Below are positions 12,832 through 24,245 of a stretch of 64,000 bases of DNA, one piece after another; position 1 is the stretch's first letter; each line of letters begins with the position of its first letter. The stretch comes from Mactromeris polynyma (taxonomy: Eukaryota > Mollusca > Bivalvia > Venerida > Mactridae). The notes below the pieces were generated by a model. It was not told where the DNA came from. It worked only from the letters and a program-made list of their open reading frames with translations, and did no database searches. The stretch covers positions 4,278,001 to 4,342,000 of the forward strand of contig JASFXZ010000008.1 of assembly GCA_032209605.1 (NCBI GenBank), read 5' to 3'. Position numbers and translations under genes: made by a program.

Positions 12832-13540
12832 AAGTACACACTGCCATGCGCGGGGAGTTAGTAGTTCAGCACATGCAACTTTACATCGCATTATAAAAAC
12901 GTTGAATAGTGTTAAAATATATTAGAAAAGCATATTCAGTCAATATTTAAGAAATTCTAATCCTTTATAGCACATTGGTTTATACATGTGTATAATTTTC
13001 ATTACAATACAGTTAGATGCATGCGCTGTTGTAACTACGATTTCATTCATGAAAATAGCTCTCCGTATATTGCGCACTTGACTCTACGATGGAATTCATT
13101 CATAAAAATAGCTGCTCGCATGCAAGAGAATCTCACTGAAAGGGGCTACAAATAGGTCTTAAAAAGTCACGGTCCACGCTGTCGGTCGCCATCGGAGCCA
13201 GTTTGCGCATTTGTGATAAAAGTAGCGATAAAATTGCGATTGGCGAAATCGACGATTTCCTGCTTTAAAATTTGAAAGATGATGATAAAATTCGACCGAT
13301 TTATAAATTAATTACATTGACCGCCCCTTCAGCAGCCTCGTAAATTTCGATACAATAACAGTACATGTGTATACAAGTGGCACTGTTGGTAGACAGAGTC
13401 TATCGCCTGTCAATCACGTTAATAGATGAAATCCGGAATTCGCTAAGCAGGGGTTTTTGGACGGTACCGTCTATAGTAGTGGCAATTTGAGAGGCATACA
13501 ACAATTGGTTCCCGTTTTCAAAACACGATAAAGAGTCATA
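12832..13540. other. Distal flank shared with 23585-24245; no gene seen
   Basis: Near-identical to the segment that ends the B1 flank (landmark: cactgccatgcgcggggagt). No ORF of note. It ends where the B1 unit begins. Confidence 0.6.
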
Positions 13541-14646
13541 GTTTGATGCACACAAACTGTATGTAGGCATTTGCTCGTGTTTATGACTAAGCTAATTTAA
13601 AAAAGACCTGCAATATATATACCTTTAAAAATACAGAAACTGATGATAAATTATCATAATTCGTGATTTCACGGTAGATTCTAGGTTAGAGCGATACATG
13701 TATTCAAATACCAACCAACATTTAACACAGTGTATTTTGCATATCACATTGCAAAACTTGCTTGTATGAAAGGACCACAATTATGATGGTGTCTTATTAC
13801 TCAATCTTTTGAATTAATTTAATTTCCTTATGATTCGGTAAAGTTTAAATATATAAAGAAAGCTTGCATGTATAATGTTTCGTCGCGGTATGCGCACGTA
13901 TTCAACATACATGTACAAAGAAACCCCTTATAAATGTGTTTTAGTTTGAATGCAAATTCTTTATACGATGAGGAAAATGTCATTTAAAGATAAAGGCATT
14001 TTGAAATGAAAGGAAAATGTGAAAATATGAAAGTAGGCTTGTTCTAAAAAAACTTTAGGCCCAAGTATTACATTCCCTTCCTTAAATTATTGAATTGTTT
14101 AAAATTATTTTAAGAAATTTTATTTTCACTATTTCACACTTAAAAACACCACGACAGATTTCTGTCTCTGTTACGTATGATGCTCAATAATCTGTGTTTA
14201 CATACGCTTTAAACATGATAAAGAAATTGAAAGCGACTGTCTGATGAGAACAACAGGGGGCCAACTCTTATTGCACTTGCTTCCGCTATACTGGTAGTAT
14301 ACAAGAGGAAATCGAAAGGAAATAACAGAATAGTAACCTTAACACCTAATCAAGGGTATAATTTATATTAGGAATACAGAAAAAGGTCACTCCACAGCCG
14401 ACTGGGGACCAGGGCCCCCTTGCCCCCCCCCCCCGGTGGATCTGGGCCTGGCCCAGTACATGTAAACTTTCATGTATTTTTATCAATTTTATACCTGTTT
14501 TTTTTGTGATTTCTTATGGCATAGGAACACTTAATGCAGTATATTGAGATAAGTGCGTTAGTTGAATAGATACACTATTTCATGCTTTTGTGAATGTTGT
14601 ATTTTGACAGATGAGACAGACATTAGTGAAACCTGAGTTTGGCAGT

Positions 14647-17283
14647 ATGTGGAAAAGTTTGTTTACGCTGTTTTTCGTGTGCTTTGCATGTCATAGTGCT
14701 GTGAAGGGCCAAATCAACAGTGTACCAGGAGCTGGCCAATCATATTGTTAGTATTTGGTTAGATTTTATCCATAAATATATCCTATCCAAATAAATCCCA
14801 TTGTTTATATTGACTTCATTACTGAATTTCTAAGTAATTGGACTATTTATGTGTAAAGGATAGTAGTAGTAATGTGTTGGTTCATCCATACAGCACTACT
14901 GCAGCATAGATTTAAGCCAGCAACCTCGAGTATGACGGATAAATATCTACAGCAAAATTTAAATAACTCTTCAGTTTTAAATTAATTATCAATGTCATTA
15001 CAAAAATGATGAAGATGTTTTATAATCAGCTAGTATACAAAGCAATTTTGATACGGTTTTATCTTTCAGTTTACTTAGACAAATATTCTGACTGTGATGG
15101 CCGACCGCGAGAGGTTGGAAAATCTTCAGTGTTCATCAGTGGTACCAGTACTGATCATCAGGTTAGTGTTAACTTCTGTAACATGCATTTAGTTATCAGT
15201 TCCTAAGGATTCGTCAACTTATCTATGGAAAATGTGTTGTAAAAACTGTAAAATTCAAGTCATTCTTTAAAAATCTGTTGTTGTGGAATTCTTGTCTGTA
15301 TCTTGTAAGTATTGATACTTTGACCCACAGAGGCTACATACAGTGAATGATTCACTTCAGCTGCAGGATAGATTTTGAAAATACCATGTGCCACTACCTA
15401 GAAAATACTCATAGCAGGACTTAGCATATAAGTGATTTTATGCCTAGATTGGAGACTTTGGGATTTTGGAAAGGTCCCTGCTCCTTGGAAGTCTTATATA
15501 TCAGCAGTCTTATCGAATTTCTAGGTTGATCAAGTAGAACATTCAGACCCCAGATATGTGCAAGCTTTGATAGTAACACTATTGTTACGATTTGATTGCT
15601 TGCTTGTTTTGATTTAAATTCGTAAATGGTTTTATGTTTGCAGGGTCAGTCAGTGACATCATGTACTATAACATTAAATACAGAGAACGTGGGGGAACCT
15701 TACAGATTTAAACTACAAATTCTTTCTGTCAGAATTGATGATCCTGGTGTACATTTCTATGTGTATGATGGAGAGTTCAACGGGAAACAACTGGTATGTA
15801 TGACATATACTGTCAAGTCTGCATATAACATTAATCTCCAGAAACAGCTATTGTTCCAATGCCCGCTTAACACAACACAAGTGGTTGCTGAAAGAATAAT
15901 GTATGAATTTGTAAGTTAATTGTGATATTTAGTTGAAGTTTTGCTTTTAAGACATCCATGAGGTAAACAAGTTCTACACTCATCTTGTTCTCGCTGATCA
16001 CAGAGTTTAAATCCTCAAACATAGTACATGTACTTAGTACTTTACTACTTTCCTGATACTTCGATAGAATTGAGTTTGTCATGGCATATTCATTTAGTCT
16101 TATTGATTTTACATTGATCATGAAATAAGTTTTAACAAATTGATCATTATCAATGACTTCTCCCAGGGTTTCTTAATAATATGGATCCTTAAACTGAGGA
16201 CTGTTACGACTAAAGAAAGGTATTGGTGGCCATGATGGGATTCAAACCTTTAACCTTGAGATCCAAAGTCAGGCCTCCTTTCCACTAAACGTTTTGTAGA
16301 ACACAATAAATACTTCTTTTGCTGTTTATAAAACTGTAATCATGATTTCTGCCATACTGTTAATAAAACAGTGATATTTCTCTCATTTAATAAAGTGGGC
16401 ATTTAACAAACAACAACAGAAGCCATCCAGCCTTGAGTCTGGTTTCTCTACTGGTCAACTTGTGACGTTTCGTATGACAAGAGGAGAATTAGACAGAAAA
16501 TTTGACATAAGAATTGTCGCTACCCCTGTACCATGTAAGTGAATACATCGTGTTTCTATCAAATTTTGTTCCCTGTTTTCATGTTTTTGTATGAGTTTGC
16601 TAATCTGAATTTATTCACAGCTATTATTGTCCATCCAGTGGAAAAAATTGGTTTCCAATCAGCAAGTGTTGAGACGGAGGATGGATTCAATTCATATTGG
16701 GCACATAACAACAGGACAATAAAACACAGGTTAATATCAATTTCGGATACAATCCACCAATTTTTGGAGGAGGTATGCCCATTTTTCGACTTAAAAACCC
16801 ATAGCTATCTTAAGTTAAAAATATGAAGTTCATGAAGAAGTGTAGCAACGCTCTCTTGTTGCCCTTTGTTACTTTGATTTAACAGCTTTTCTGAAGCTGT
16901 ATTCTATTCCTTGTGTTTTTGGACTAAACACTTTGCAGATAATTGTATAGAAGCTTATTGGACTGTACACTCGCTAGATTAACCTGTTTGAGAATTTGTT
17001 TGTCAAGTGTTGTTTTCGGGTGTTCTATAAGTGTAAATGTTGAATATATGTCACATGATGTTTCTATTCCATTTTAGCTCAAACAATCCAGTGTAATTAT
17101 GAAAATGAGTCTGGTTGTTATGGAATTAGCTACTACTATCGTCCTCTTGGAGCCACAAATATAACCATAATTATTGCTGGATGTTTTGCCCTTGTTTTCC
17201 TCATTGTCATTGTCGTCGTTGTATGCTGCTACATAACAATATATATAGATGCGCCCGTGCATGACGGGGTTATGGCCCCTTGA
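14647..17283 (+). CDS. Gene B1: type I membrane protein with CUB-like ectodomain and short tail
   Basis: Five exons: 14647-14746, 15070-15161, 15644-15793, 16420-16534 and 17078-17283, all GT..AG, giving 220 aa. Residues 1-20 are a signal peptide (MWKSLFTLFFVCFACHSA). Residues 34-152 form a CUB-like beta domain with Cys42 and Cys71 and the strand HFYVYDG at 101-107, but without the second disulfide of ordinary CUB domains. The stalk holds CNYENESGC and possible N-glycosylation sites at Asn162 and Asn180. Residues 183-207 are the transmembrane helix, rich in Ile and Val. The tail after CCYITIYI is only about a dozen residues and derives from repeat DNA (tgacggggttatggcccctt). The gene is intact by frame and splice sites, but the natural 3' part has been lost: a relic of the ART-like gene follows 27 bp after the stop. 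Likely a cell-surface binding protein; the ligand is unknown. Confidence 0.75.
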
Positions 17284-17388
17284 AAATGACAAAATTGCTG
17301 TACATGGGCTGTCACTGGTAAAATACCTGCATCAAGTATTGAGGAAATGTACACAGTTCAGCCTGGTGGATCATCTACAAGATATTAA
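17284..17388 (+). pseudogene. Relic of the ART-like gene behind B1
   Basis: 17311-17388 encodes the counterpart of residues 129-153 of gene A (VTGKIPASSIEEMY onward, then TAA). The rest of the ART domain, including the Arg and STS motifs and the catalytic-type Glu, is gone. It lies in the same frame as the B1 transmembrane exon but behind two stops (TGA at 17281 and 17287). The junction is shared exactly with the B2 copy. Confidence 0.85.
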
Positions 17389-17504
17389 AATAACATGTAA
17401 ATCTGACATTCAATGATCGGAGTTTTGGGGTGACGTTTCAACAACATGTACATATGTGACATTCATGTATCATAGTTTCTGTGTTTTTAATTTGTGACTT
17501 TCTG

Positions 17505-18192
17505 TTGTCATAGATGTTGTGTTAGTTATGTAACATTCAGTTGTCATGGTTATGTGCTCGTATTGTGACATTCAGTTATTGATCATAGTTATGTGTTTAG
17601 TATTGTGACATTCAGTTATCATAGTTGTATGTTAGCATTGTGACATTCAGTTATCATAGTTATATGTTAACATTGTGATATTCAGTTATCATAGTTATAT
17701 GTTAACATTGTGACATTCAGTTATCATAGTTATATGTTAACATTGTGACATTCAGTTATCATAGTTATGTGTTAACATTGTGACATTCAGTTATCATAGT
17801 TATATGTTAGCATTGTGACATTCAGTTATCATAGTTATGTGTTAACATTGTGACATTCAGTTATCATAGTTATATGTTAACATTGTGACATTCAGTTATC
17901 ATAGTTATGTGTTAACATTGTGACATTCAGTTATCATAGTTATGTGTTAACATTGTGACATTCAGTTATCATAGTTATATGTTAACATTGTGACATTCAG
18001 TTATCATAGTTATATGTTAACATTGTGACATTCAGTTATCATAGTTATATGTTAACATTGTGACATTCAGTTATCATAGTTATGTGTTAACATTGTGACA
18101 TTCAGTTATCATAGTTATATGTTAACATTGTGACATTCAGTTATCATAGTTATATGTTAACATTGTGATATTCAGTTATCATAGTTATATGT
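17505..18192 (+). repeat. 35-bp minisatellite, array B1
   Basis: About 20 units, mostly ttatcatagttatatgttaa + cattgtgacattcag. It is more homogeneous than the other two arrays. It is followed by the shared 'gtcagtgatatgtaattcg' boundary and AATAAA at 18488-18493. Confidence 0.9.
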
Positions 18193-19359
18193 CAGTGATA
18201 TGTAATTCGTTATTAATGTGACATCAAATTCAGTTATGATAGGTTTGTGTTAGTTATACTGTTTACGTTATTAATGTGAAATCATAGAACTTTAGTTATC
18301 ATAGAACTTTAGTTAGAACATAAGTTATCATAGATCGTTATGAGTTAGTTAGTAGATACACTGTAAATAGTTTTTGTATTCTGTTAAAGTGTTGGTTTGT
18401 TATTCATCTGAGTTTAGTTACGTGTTTATGTTTTTTGGAAAATGTTTCATTAATGATAATCATGCATTACATGTTTGTGTTTGGTATAATAAATGCAAGA
18501 CACATTCATACGTGGAGTTCGTATTTTCTTTTGTAACTGCTGTGTAACAACTCACAAAATATACTTAACACCATTAGAAATGCAACAGTTTTAATTTGGC
18601 TTCATTTTGTAAATGGTGTTAAAAGCTACCAACTGTTACCAATGTTTAAAATAAGTTTGGGAAATTATGTTAGGGAATTAATATAGAATTATTTTGTTAT
18701 GTTATGTTTTGAAGCAGACATTTTCAGTTGCGGTTTTAATAGCTTTAAGTATAAAATCTACCAACCATGTATACCTATATCTACGATAAATAAGGTTATA
18801 TCAACATGATGGCACTTGAAATTTAAGCCAAGACATTGATTGTAAGAACAATATGTGTGATTCTTTGTGCTTGTTCTTACTGTTCAATGGATGGGACGCT
18901 GAATTTCAGAAAACTCATATTTTAAAAGAACAAAGAAATAAAGAGTGCGTGGCGGTTGTATACCAATAATCATTGATATTATCGTGGTAGAGGTGTCTGG
19001 AGTTCATCGTAAAAAGTGATCGCTAAATATAACCATTGTGTGTAATTGTTAGGATGAAGTCGAAATAGCTGGATATCATAATCAGGGAAGGTAAGCGTTC
19101 GTCATTAACACAAACGTTAGGCTATACCACAGGAGATTGTTACGAGTTATCTCCCTTTATCCCTTCTTTGATAATATAGATTCTGGAAGGAATAATGGGA
19201 GATAATTCGTGACAATCTCATTTAGGCCATACCGATATGGATCTATGTTTATTAACGTCCTCTTGCGGGTAGGTTTTTGGCAGTTTGATCGATAAAAAGA
19301 CAAATCTGAAATTGTCCAACATCTCTGGTAATGGTGTTAAAACACAACAACTTGGGCCC

Positions 19360-19510
19360 ATTTATCATAGTTATTTGTTAACATTGTGACATTCAGTTAT
19401 CATAGTTATATGTTAGCATTGTGACACTCAATTATCATAGTTGTATGTCAGTGATATGTAATTCGTTATTAATGTGACTTCAAATTCAGTTATGATAGGT
19501 TTGTGTTCTA
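19360..19510 (+). repeat. Displaced minisatellite fragment of B2 type
   Basis: About three 35-bp units plus the array-end sequence (gtcagtgatatgtaattcg) replace the 'tagcagatggtaatgaatta' stretch that sits at this point in the B2 unit (34178 onward). The units (atttgttaacattg, gacactcaattatc) match the end of the B2 array at 32915-33010, not the nearby B1 array. Confidence 0.75.
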
Positions 19511-20984
19511 ACCCTGAAAGAAATGTAATTTTCTACGTTTGATTTGATGAAATGTCCAGTAGGTGGCGTGTTAGTTAGCTCTGCACGGGTGGTTTTAGGT
19601 CTGCACAGTAGTTTTAGGCGGTAAATAAGTCATTCAGCTTTGGACGTTGGACTGTTCGGACAAACTTTTTTTTTTTGGATCAGCAAAATATAGTTAATAT
19701 GAATGTTTCTTTGTGACTGTGTATTGCTGAAGTTAAATGTGTAAAGTGTCAAAATGATTTATGAAAATACATTTTTTATTAATCATGGAGCATTAGAGAA
19801 GTAATATGACCACTTATTTCTGTATTGACTGAGTATGAATGGATGTATAGTTTCTATTGTATGTATAAATATGTAACAGTCAACGTCCGAGTGCTATACG
19901 TACAGTCGTACTCAAATTCAATAAATGAATTTTGAATTGAATTCCGTTTGTTTGTCTGTCAATTCTGAGACATGGAGTCTATAAAGAAAATCATTAAATC
20001 TAGTCATGTACGTGGTACTTGGGGTTGTTTTTGTTAACTAGCAGTATTTTATGTATTGATGTATACTTTCTTTGTTTTTGGAAGATACTGTAGATACAAA
20101 AGATGTTTTTTATCGACACTTCGTTCATTTTTCCTGCCTGACAGGTAGGTTTCAAATGGACCTTGAACTTAACATAGATATAATATGGTACGGCCTTATC
20201 TTGAGTTGATGGTTGAATAATTAAGGGTCATAAAACAGAAATCAGTTAGATGGTTGATATTGTGAACGCTGTAATGCGCTCGAATAGTTGTGGATAAGTG
20301 CTGAGGAAAGACACTGTATACAATGGGTTATGGTTCGGTCTAGAATTTTCTCGGACAAAATATACTAAATTGCACGTGTATGGATAGAACAATGTGATAA
20401 GGAAGCCATGTATACACTGATTGTCCATTTCAAATTGCTGGAATTGATCTTAACCACTTCACCAGGGAGAACACCGGTTATCTGTTTGATCTCTATCATC
20501 AATACTTTGGTAAGACTGTTAAATCAAACGTATAAAGGTAAGATATCTATAGAATACAGAGATAAATGTCAATTCGATCAATGAACTGTAACACAGTGAT
20601 ATTGCAGATAGCAATTACGTCGCTGTTTTATCTATTGATGTTAATTAATAATCTTGATTAGCTAAGAAACAGGTGTTATTGTCTTCGGAAGTAATTCCGA
20701 TTATTCATATAAGAATACTAATAACTTTGTTTACAAGATTGAATCTTTAGCCTACTGATGTGTATTGATACTTGCTACTATAGCACTTGTATAATAATGC
20801 TCTCATTAATCAATTAACTTTGATCTTACGGTAATGTTGTTTACATTTATAGTGGTCTGTTAATGAGGAATATTCATTAGGAAACAGTTTTAATCAAAAT
20901 AACTTAGGGTATAGGTCCGTGATAATATATACAAGAAATGCATTGATGCAAAGCATCCAAGGGCGCCGCAAAACTTTTGGAATA

Positions 20985-21390
20985 GCGTAATGGCGGGAAA
21001 ATGTTTTGGAATAGTCCATTTACCTTGGCGTGTATTTCCTTTTAAACTCCGTAACTTGCATAAATATCAACGTTACAAGTACCAATGTGTTAATATTGAT
21101 ATAAATAAATTGAAAAAGAAGTTTTTTATAATTAATTATTTTTTATTTTATCTTCGACACCTAACACACATGCTGTTTATATAGAATCGTCCGTTTTGGA
21201 ATACAAATGTAGTCCATTTTCATTGGTGTATTTTTCATTTTTAACACCGTAACTTGCATGAATATCCACGTTACAAGTACCACTGTGTTAATATTGATTT
21301 AAGTAAAGTGAAAATGAAGATTTTTATAAAATTATTATTTTATCTTCGACACCTAACACACATGCTGTTTATGTAGAATCGTCCTATTTT
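20985..21390 (+). repeat. Tandem duplication of a ~200-bp block
   Basis: Two diverged copies share 'aacttgcatraatatc', 'cgttacaagtacca' and 'ttttatcttcgacacctaac'. The arrangement is repeated in the B2 unit at 35818-36220. The 64-codon open frame in the first copy is not preserved in the second. Confidence 0.7.
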
Positions 21391-21668
21391 TCGGGGATCA
21401 GCAAGTATTTATAATAAACATATCGTTTTAACTTTGTAAAAGACATTTGTTCGACAATACAAATGAATTAAAAATATTTTATTTCTAAATCATAAAAATA
21501 CAAAAAGTAACGTGTAATATTTACTGCAGTTTAACTCTTAATAAAAAAAATTGATTCAGTAAGTTATAAATAGATGCTCCTACCATAGTCTCAAACATTT
21601 CGTGATTCCATTAAAGGCCCCGCCCTCATGTGCGGCGCCAATGAGTGATGGTTTTTACATCTCGAGGG

Positions 21669-21739
21669 TTCAGTGCAAGACTATATTAACTCCTATATAA
21701 ATACATAGGAGTTAGTATAGCCTTGCGCTGAGCCCTTGA
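21669..21739. repeat. Long imperfect hairpin, copy 1
   Basis: Arms of about 32 bp (left arm ending ttaactcctat, right arm beginning ataggagttagtata) surround a loop of a few bases (ataaatac). The B2 copy at 36543-36615 keeps the pairing even though individual bases differ. Confidence 0.7.
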
Positions 21740-23037
21740 TCTGCTAAGTATGGTTTGAATTATGTTTTACATTTGTTTTGGGGGTTTTGCATATAGGCCT
21801 ACCTAAGGGTCATTTTGATTGACTTGTTTTGAAGTTGGCTGTATATATCGAATACTAATAGTTCTAGAGAAAGGTTTTTAAGTTGAGAGATTTTTAGGAG
21901 TTACGGAAGAGAGTTTTATGGATAGAGTTCTGAGTTTTGGGACATAAAAGTTACATAATTATGATAACATGCAATGTAGTTTTCTGAAACCCAGCCACGC
22001 ACGTGTTATGTACACCTGTGGTCACTTCTGATGCCATACTCCACGCAGCGGTTATCTTCCCTTGCAGTACAGCAATAACTATAAGGGGAGATTACTGTGT
22101 AGGAGATTGTGCTAATGCGTGATTCTTCCAGTACTTTGATAAAAAATTATGGGTTAGATGCGACAAATTATTTGAAACAAAATGGCGAATACGGAAGTCA
22201 GGTATCTGATTTTAAATTACAGGTGAGTTAACTTGATTCAACCTTCGATTCTGTGTAAGATTTCACCAAAAGATAAGATGTAATAAAACCGTAAAGAGCC
22301 TAAACGAATTACAACGATTCAAAGCGTTATATCAGCAGTATAATGATTACTCCATTTATGGCCCTTTTGTTTCGAAATTGTCACGGAATGCGCTGTCATG
22401 TATTGCCCCACAATGAATTAAACATATGTCGATCGTCAACATTGTGGCATTGATTCCTTCAAGAATATTAAATATTGAGTTGTATTTTGCCCTTACTGAC
22501 CCGTATATACATGCACGTACTCGAGCATTTTTATCGGCGCAGTCGTTCTAACCTGGTTTTGCTATTTGCATATCAGGGTTTTGTAATCAATCAAATCTTA
22601 CGTTAACAACCAAGACAATTTCTCTTCAACTGAAAAATGTGTGTAACCTTGATGCAAATTGGTTAACATTGTGTATAGTGTATTTCAAGATTTATCCAGT
22701 AAGTAGTTTTATTTTGTTTTAATCGGATAAATCGCTATGTAACAAGTTTATTAACATGAATGTGCGAGTTCACGACTTATGCAATAGGTACTGATGAACT
22801 ATATTGAAACTGACTATACTCTGTCTATGACTAACCACACATTTTTATCCAGTATCCTACGCAGCGTAGTTATAGCGTAATTGAATGATCGGCAGTCGTA
22901 ACATTTAGGCATTTTTTATGTTGTACAACAAATTTTAACCTTCAGATTGCAACAAATTTGCAAACTTCAAGTTGCGCCGACCATCTTTTTAAAGATATTT
23001 CTTGTTTTTATATATTTTGTCTACAGCCCAGTAGGCC

Positions 23038-23190
23038 AGGCCCGGTTACAGAAATTCTCGACTGGGGGGCCAAACATGATGAAAATGCCCTGAACTTGAG
23101 GTGCACAGCGCCGAGTGGGGGTAGGTTCGGGAGGGGTTTATCCCCTCTAAGGGCGTTCGGGGGATCTCCTCCGTAACATTTTTTCAAATA
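23038..23190 (+). repeat. Interspersed repeat copy in the B1 flank
   Basis: Same family and same insertion point as 8683-8835, inherited through the duplication. A small additional insert (ttcaaatatatgtatatgca) follows it here. Confidence 0.6.
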
Positions 23191-24245
23191 TATGTATATG
23201 CAATGGTGGCTTCTGGTGTATTTCAGGGTCAAAATTTTAAGACTCATTCTCGAGAATTGCACTAGTATTATCTTGTAAAAAATACAGAACGTCCAAATCA
23301 TACAAGTACCTACAATTTAACAAATTTCCTGGGGACAGCCCCTCCTGTACCTACTCCCAGTGTCATCATTCAGTACAAATCCTTGTCACAAGTGAATAAG
23401 AGGCCATTTTGTCATAAACTCTGTGACAAAAACAAGCACATTTTCAAATAACACCGACCATCTGTTCAGACGATATAATATATCTCTAAGAGATTTTTGG
23501 CCTGGGGCGATAGCCCAATGCCATAGAACCTATGCCACATTTCAGATGCTGTCCATTTGACCTTATTTCCAGAAGTCCGAAGTACACACTGCCATGCGCG
23601 GGGAGTTAGTAGTTCAGCACACGCCACTTTACATCGCATTATAAAAAGGTTGAACAGTGTTAAAATATATTAGAAAAGCATATTCAGTCAATATTTAAGA
23701 ATTTCTAATCCTTTATAGCACATTGGTTTATACATGTGTATAATTTTCATTCCAATACAGTTAGATGCATGCGCTGTTGTAACTACGATTTCATTCATGA
23801 AAATAGCTCTCCGTATATTGCGCACTTGACTCTACGATGGAATTCGTTCATAAAAATAGCTGCTCGCATACAAGAGAATCTCACTGAAAGGGGCTCCAAA
23901 TAGGTCTTAAAAAGTCACGGTCCACGCTGTCGGTCGCCATCGGAGCCAGTTTGCGCATTTGTGATAAAAGTAGCGATAACATTGAAAGATGATGATAAAA
24001 TTCGACCGATTTATAAATTAATTACATTGACCGCCCCTTCAGCAGCCTCGTAAATTTCGATACAATAACAGTACATGTGTATACAAGTGGCACTGTTGGT
24101 AGACAGAGTCTATCGCCTGTCAATCACGTTAATAGATGAAATCCGGCTGAATTCGCTAAGAAGGGTTTTTTGGACGGTACCGTCTATAGTAGTGGCAATT
24201 TGAGAGGCATACAACAATTGGTTCCCGTTTTCAAAACACGAAAAA

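Larger units (their letters stand above)
13541..22520. repeat. Segmental duplication, copy 1 (unit B1)
   Basis: Matches 27278-37425 across the upstream mobile-element arm, all five exons and introns of the CUB-like gene, the ART relic, the minisatellite and about 4.3 kb of flank. Most of the length difference (about 9.0 against 10.1 kb) is the minisatellite. Confidence 0.85.
18494..24245. other. 3' flank of unit B1; repeats and hairpin, no gene seen
   Basis: Colinear with the flanks of gene A and B2. It contains a displaced minisatellite patch (19360-19510), a duplicated 200-bp block (20985-21390), a 32-bp-arm hairpin (21669-21739) and an interspersed repeat (23038-23190). A 60-codon minus-strand ORF at 20246-20428 and a 64-codon ORF at 20990-21184 exist in the B2 copy too, but not in the flank of gene A. 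Confidence 0.6.

Noticed and set aside
16621..16729. Possible extra exon between exons 4 and 5 of B1 (and 30231-30339 in B2), open after ttattcacag
   Set aside because: Its length (109 nt) would shift exon 5 out of frame, and the matching region of gene C has lost the acceptor.
17281..17388. A continuous CUB-TM-ART fusion protein in B1
   Set aside because: Two in-frame stops (TGA at 17281 and 17287) separate the pieces, and the ART core is missing.
20246..20428. 60-codon minus-strand ORF identical in B1 and B2 (34987-35169)
   Set aside because: The identity follows from recent duplication; the frame is not kept in the flank of gene A, and no splice or domain support exists.
20990..21184. 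64-codon ORF present in both units
   Set aside because: It lies in a locally duplicated repeat whose second copy does not keep the frame.
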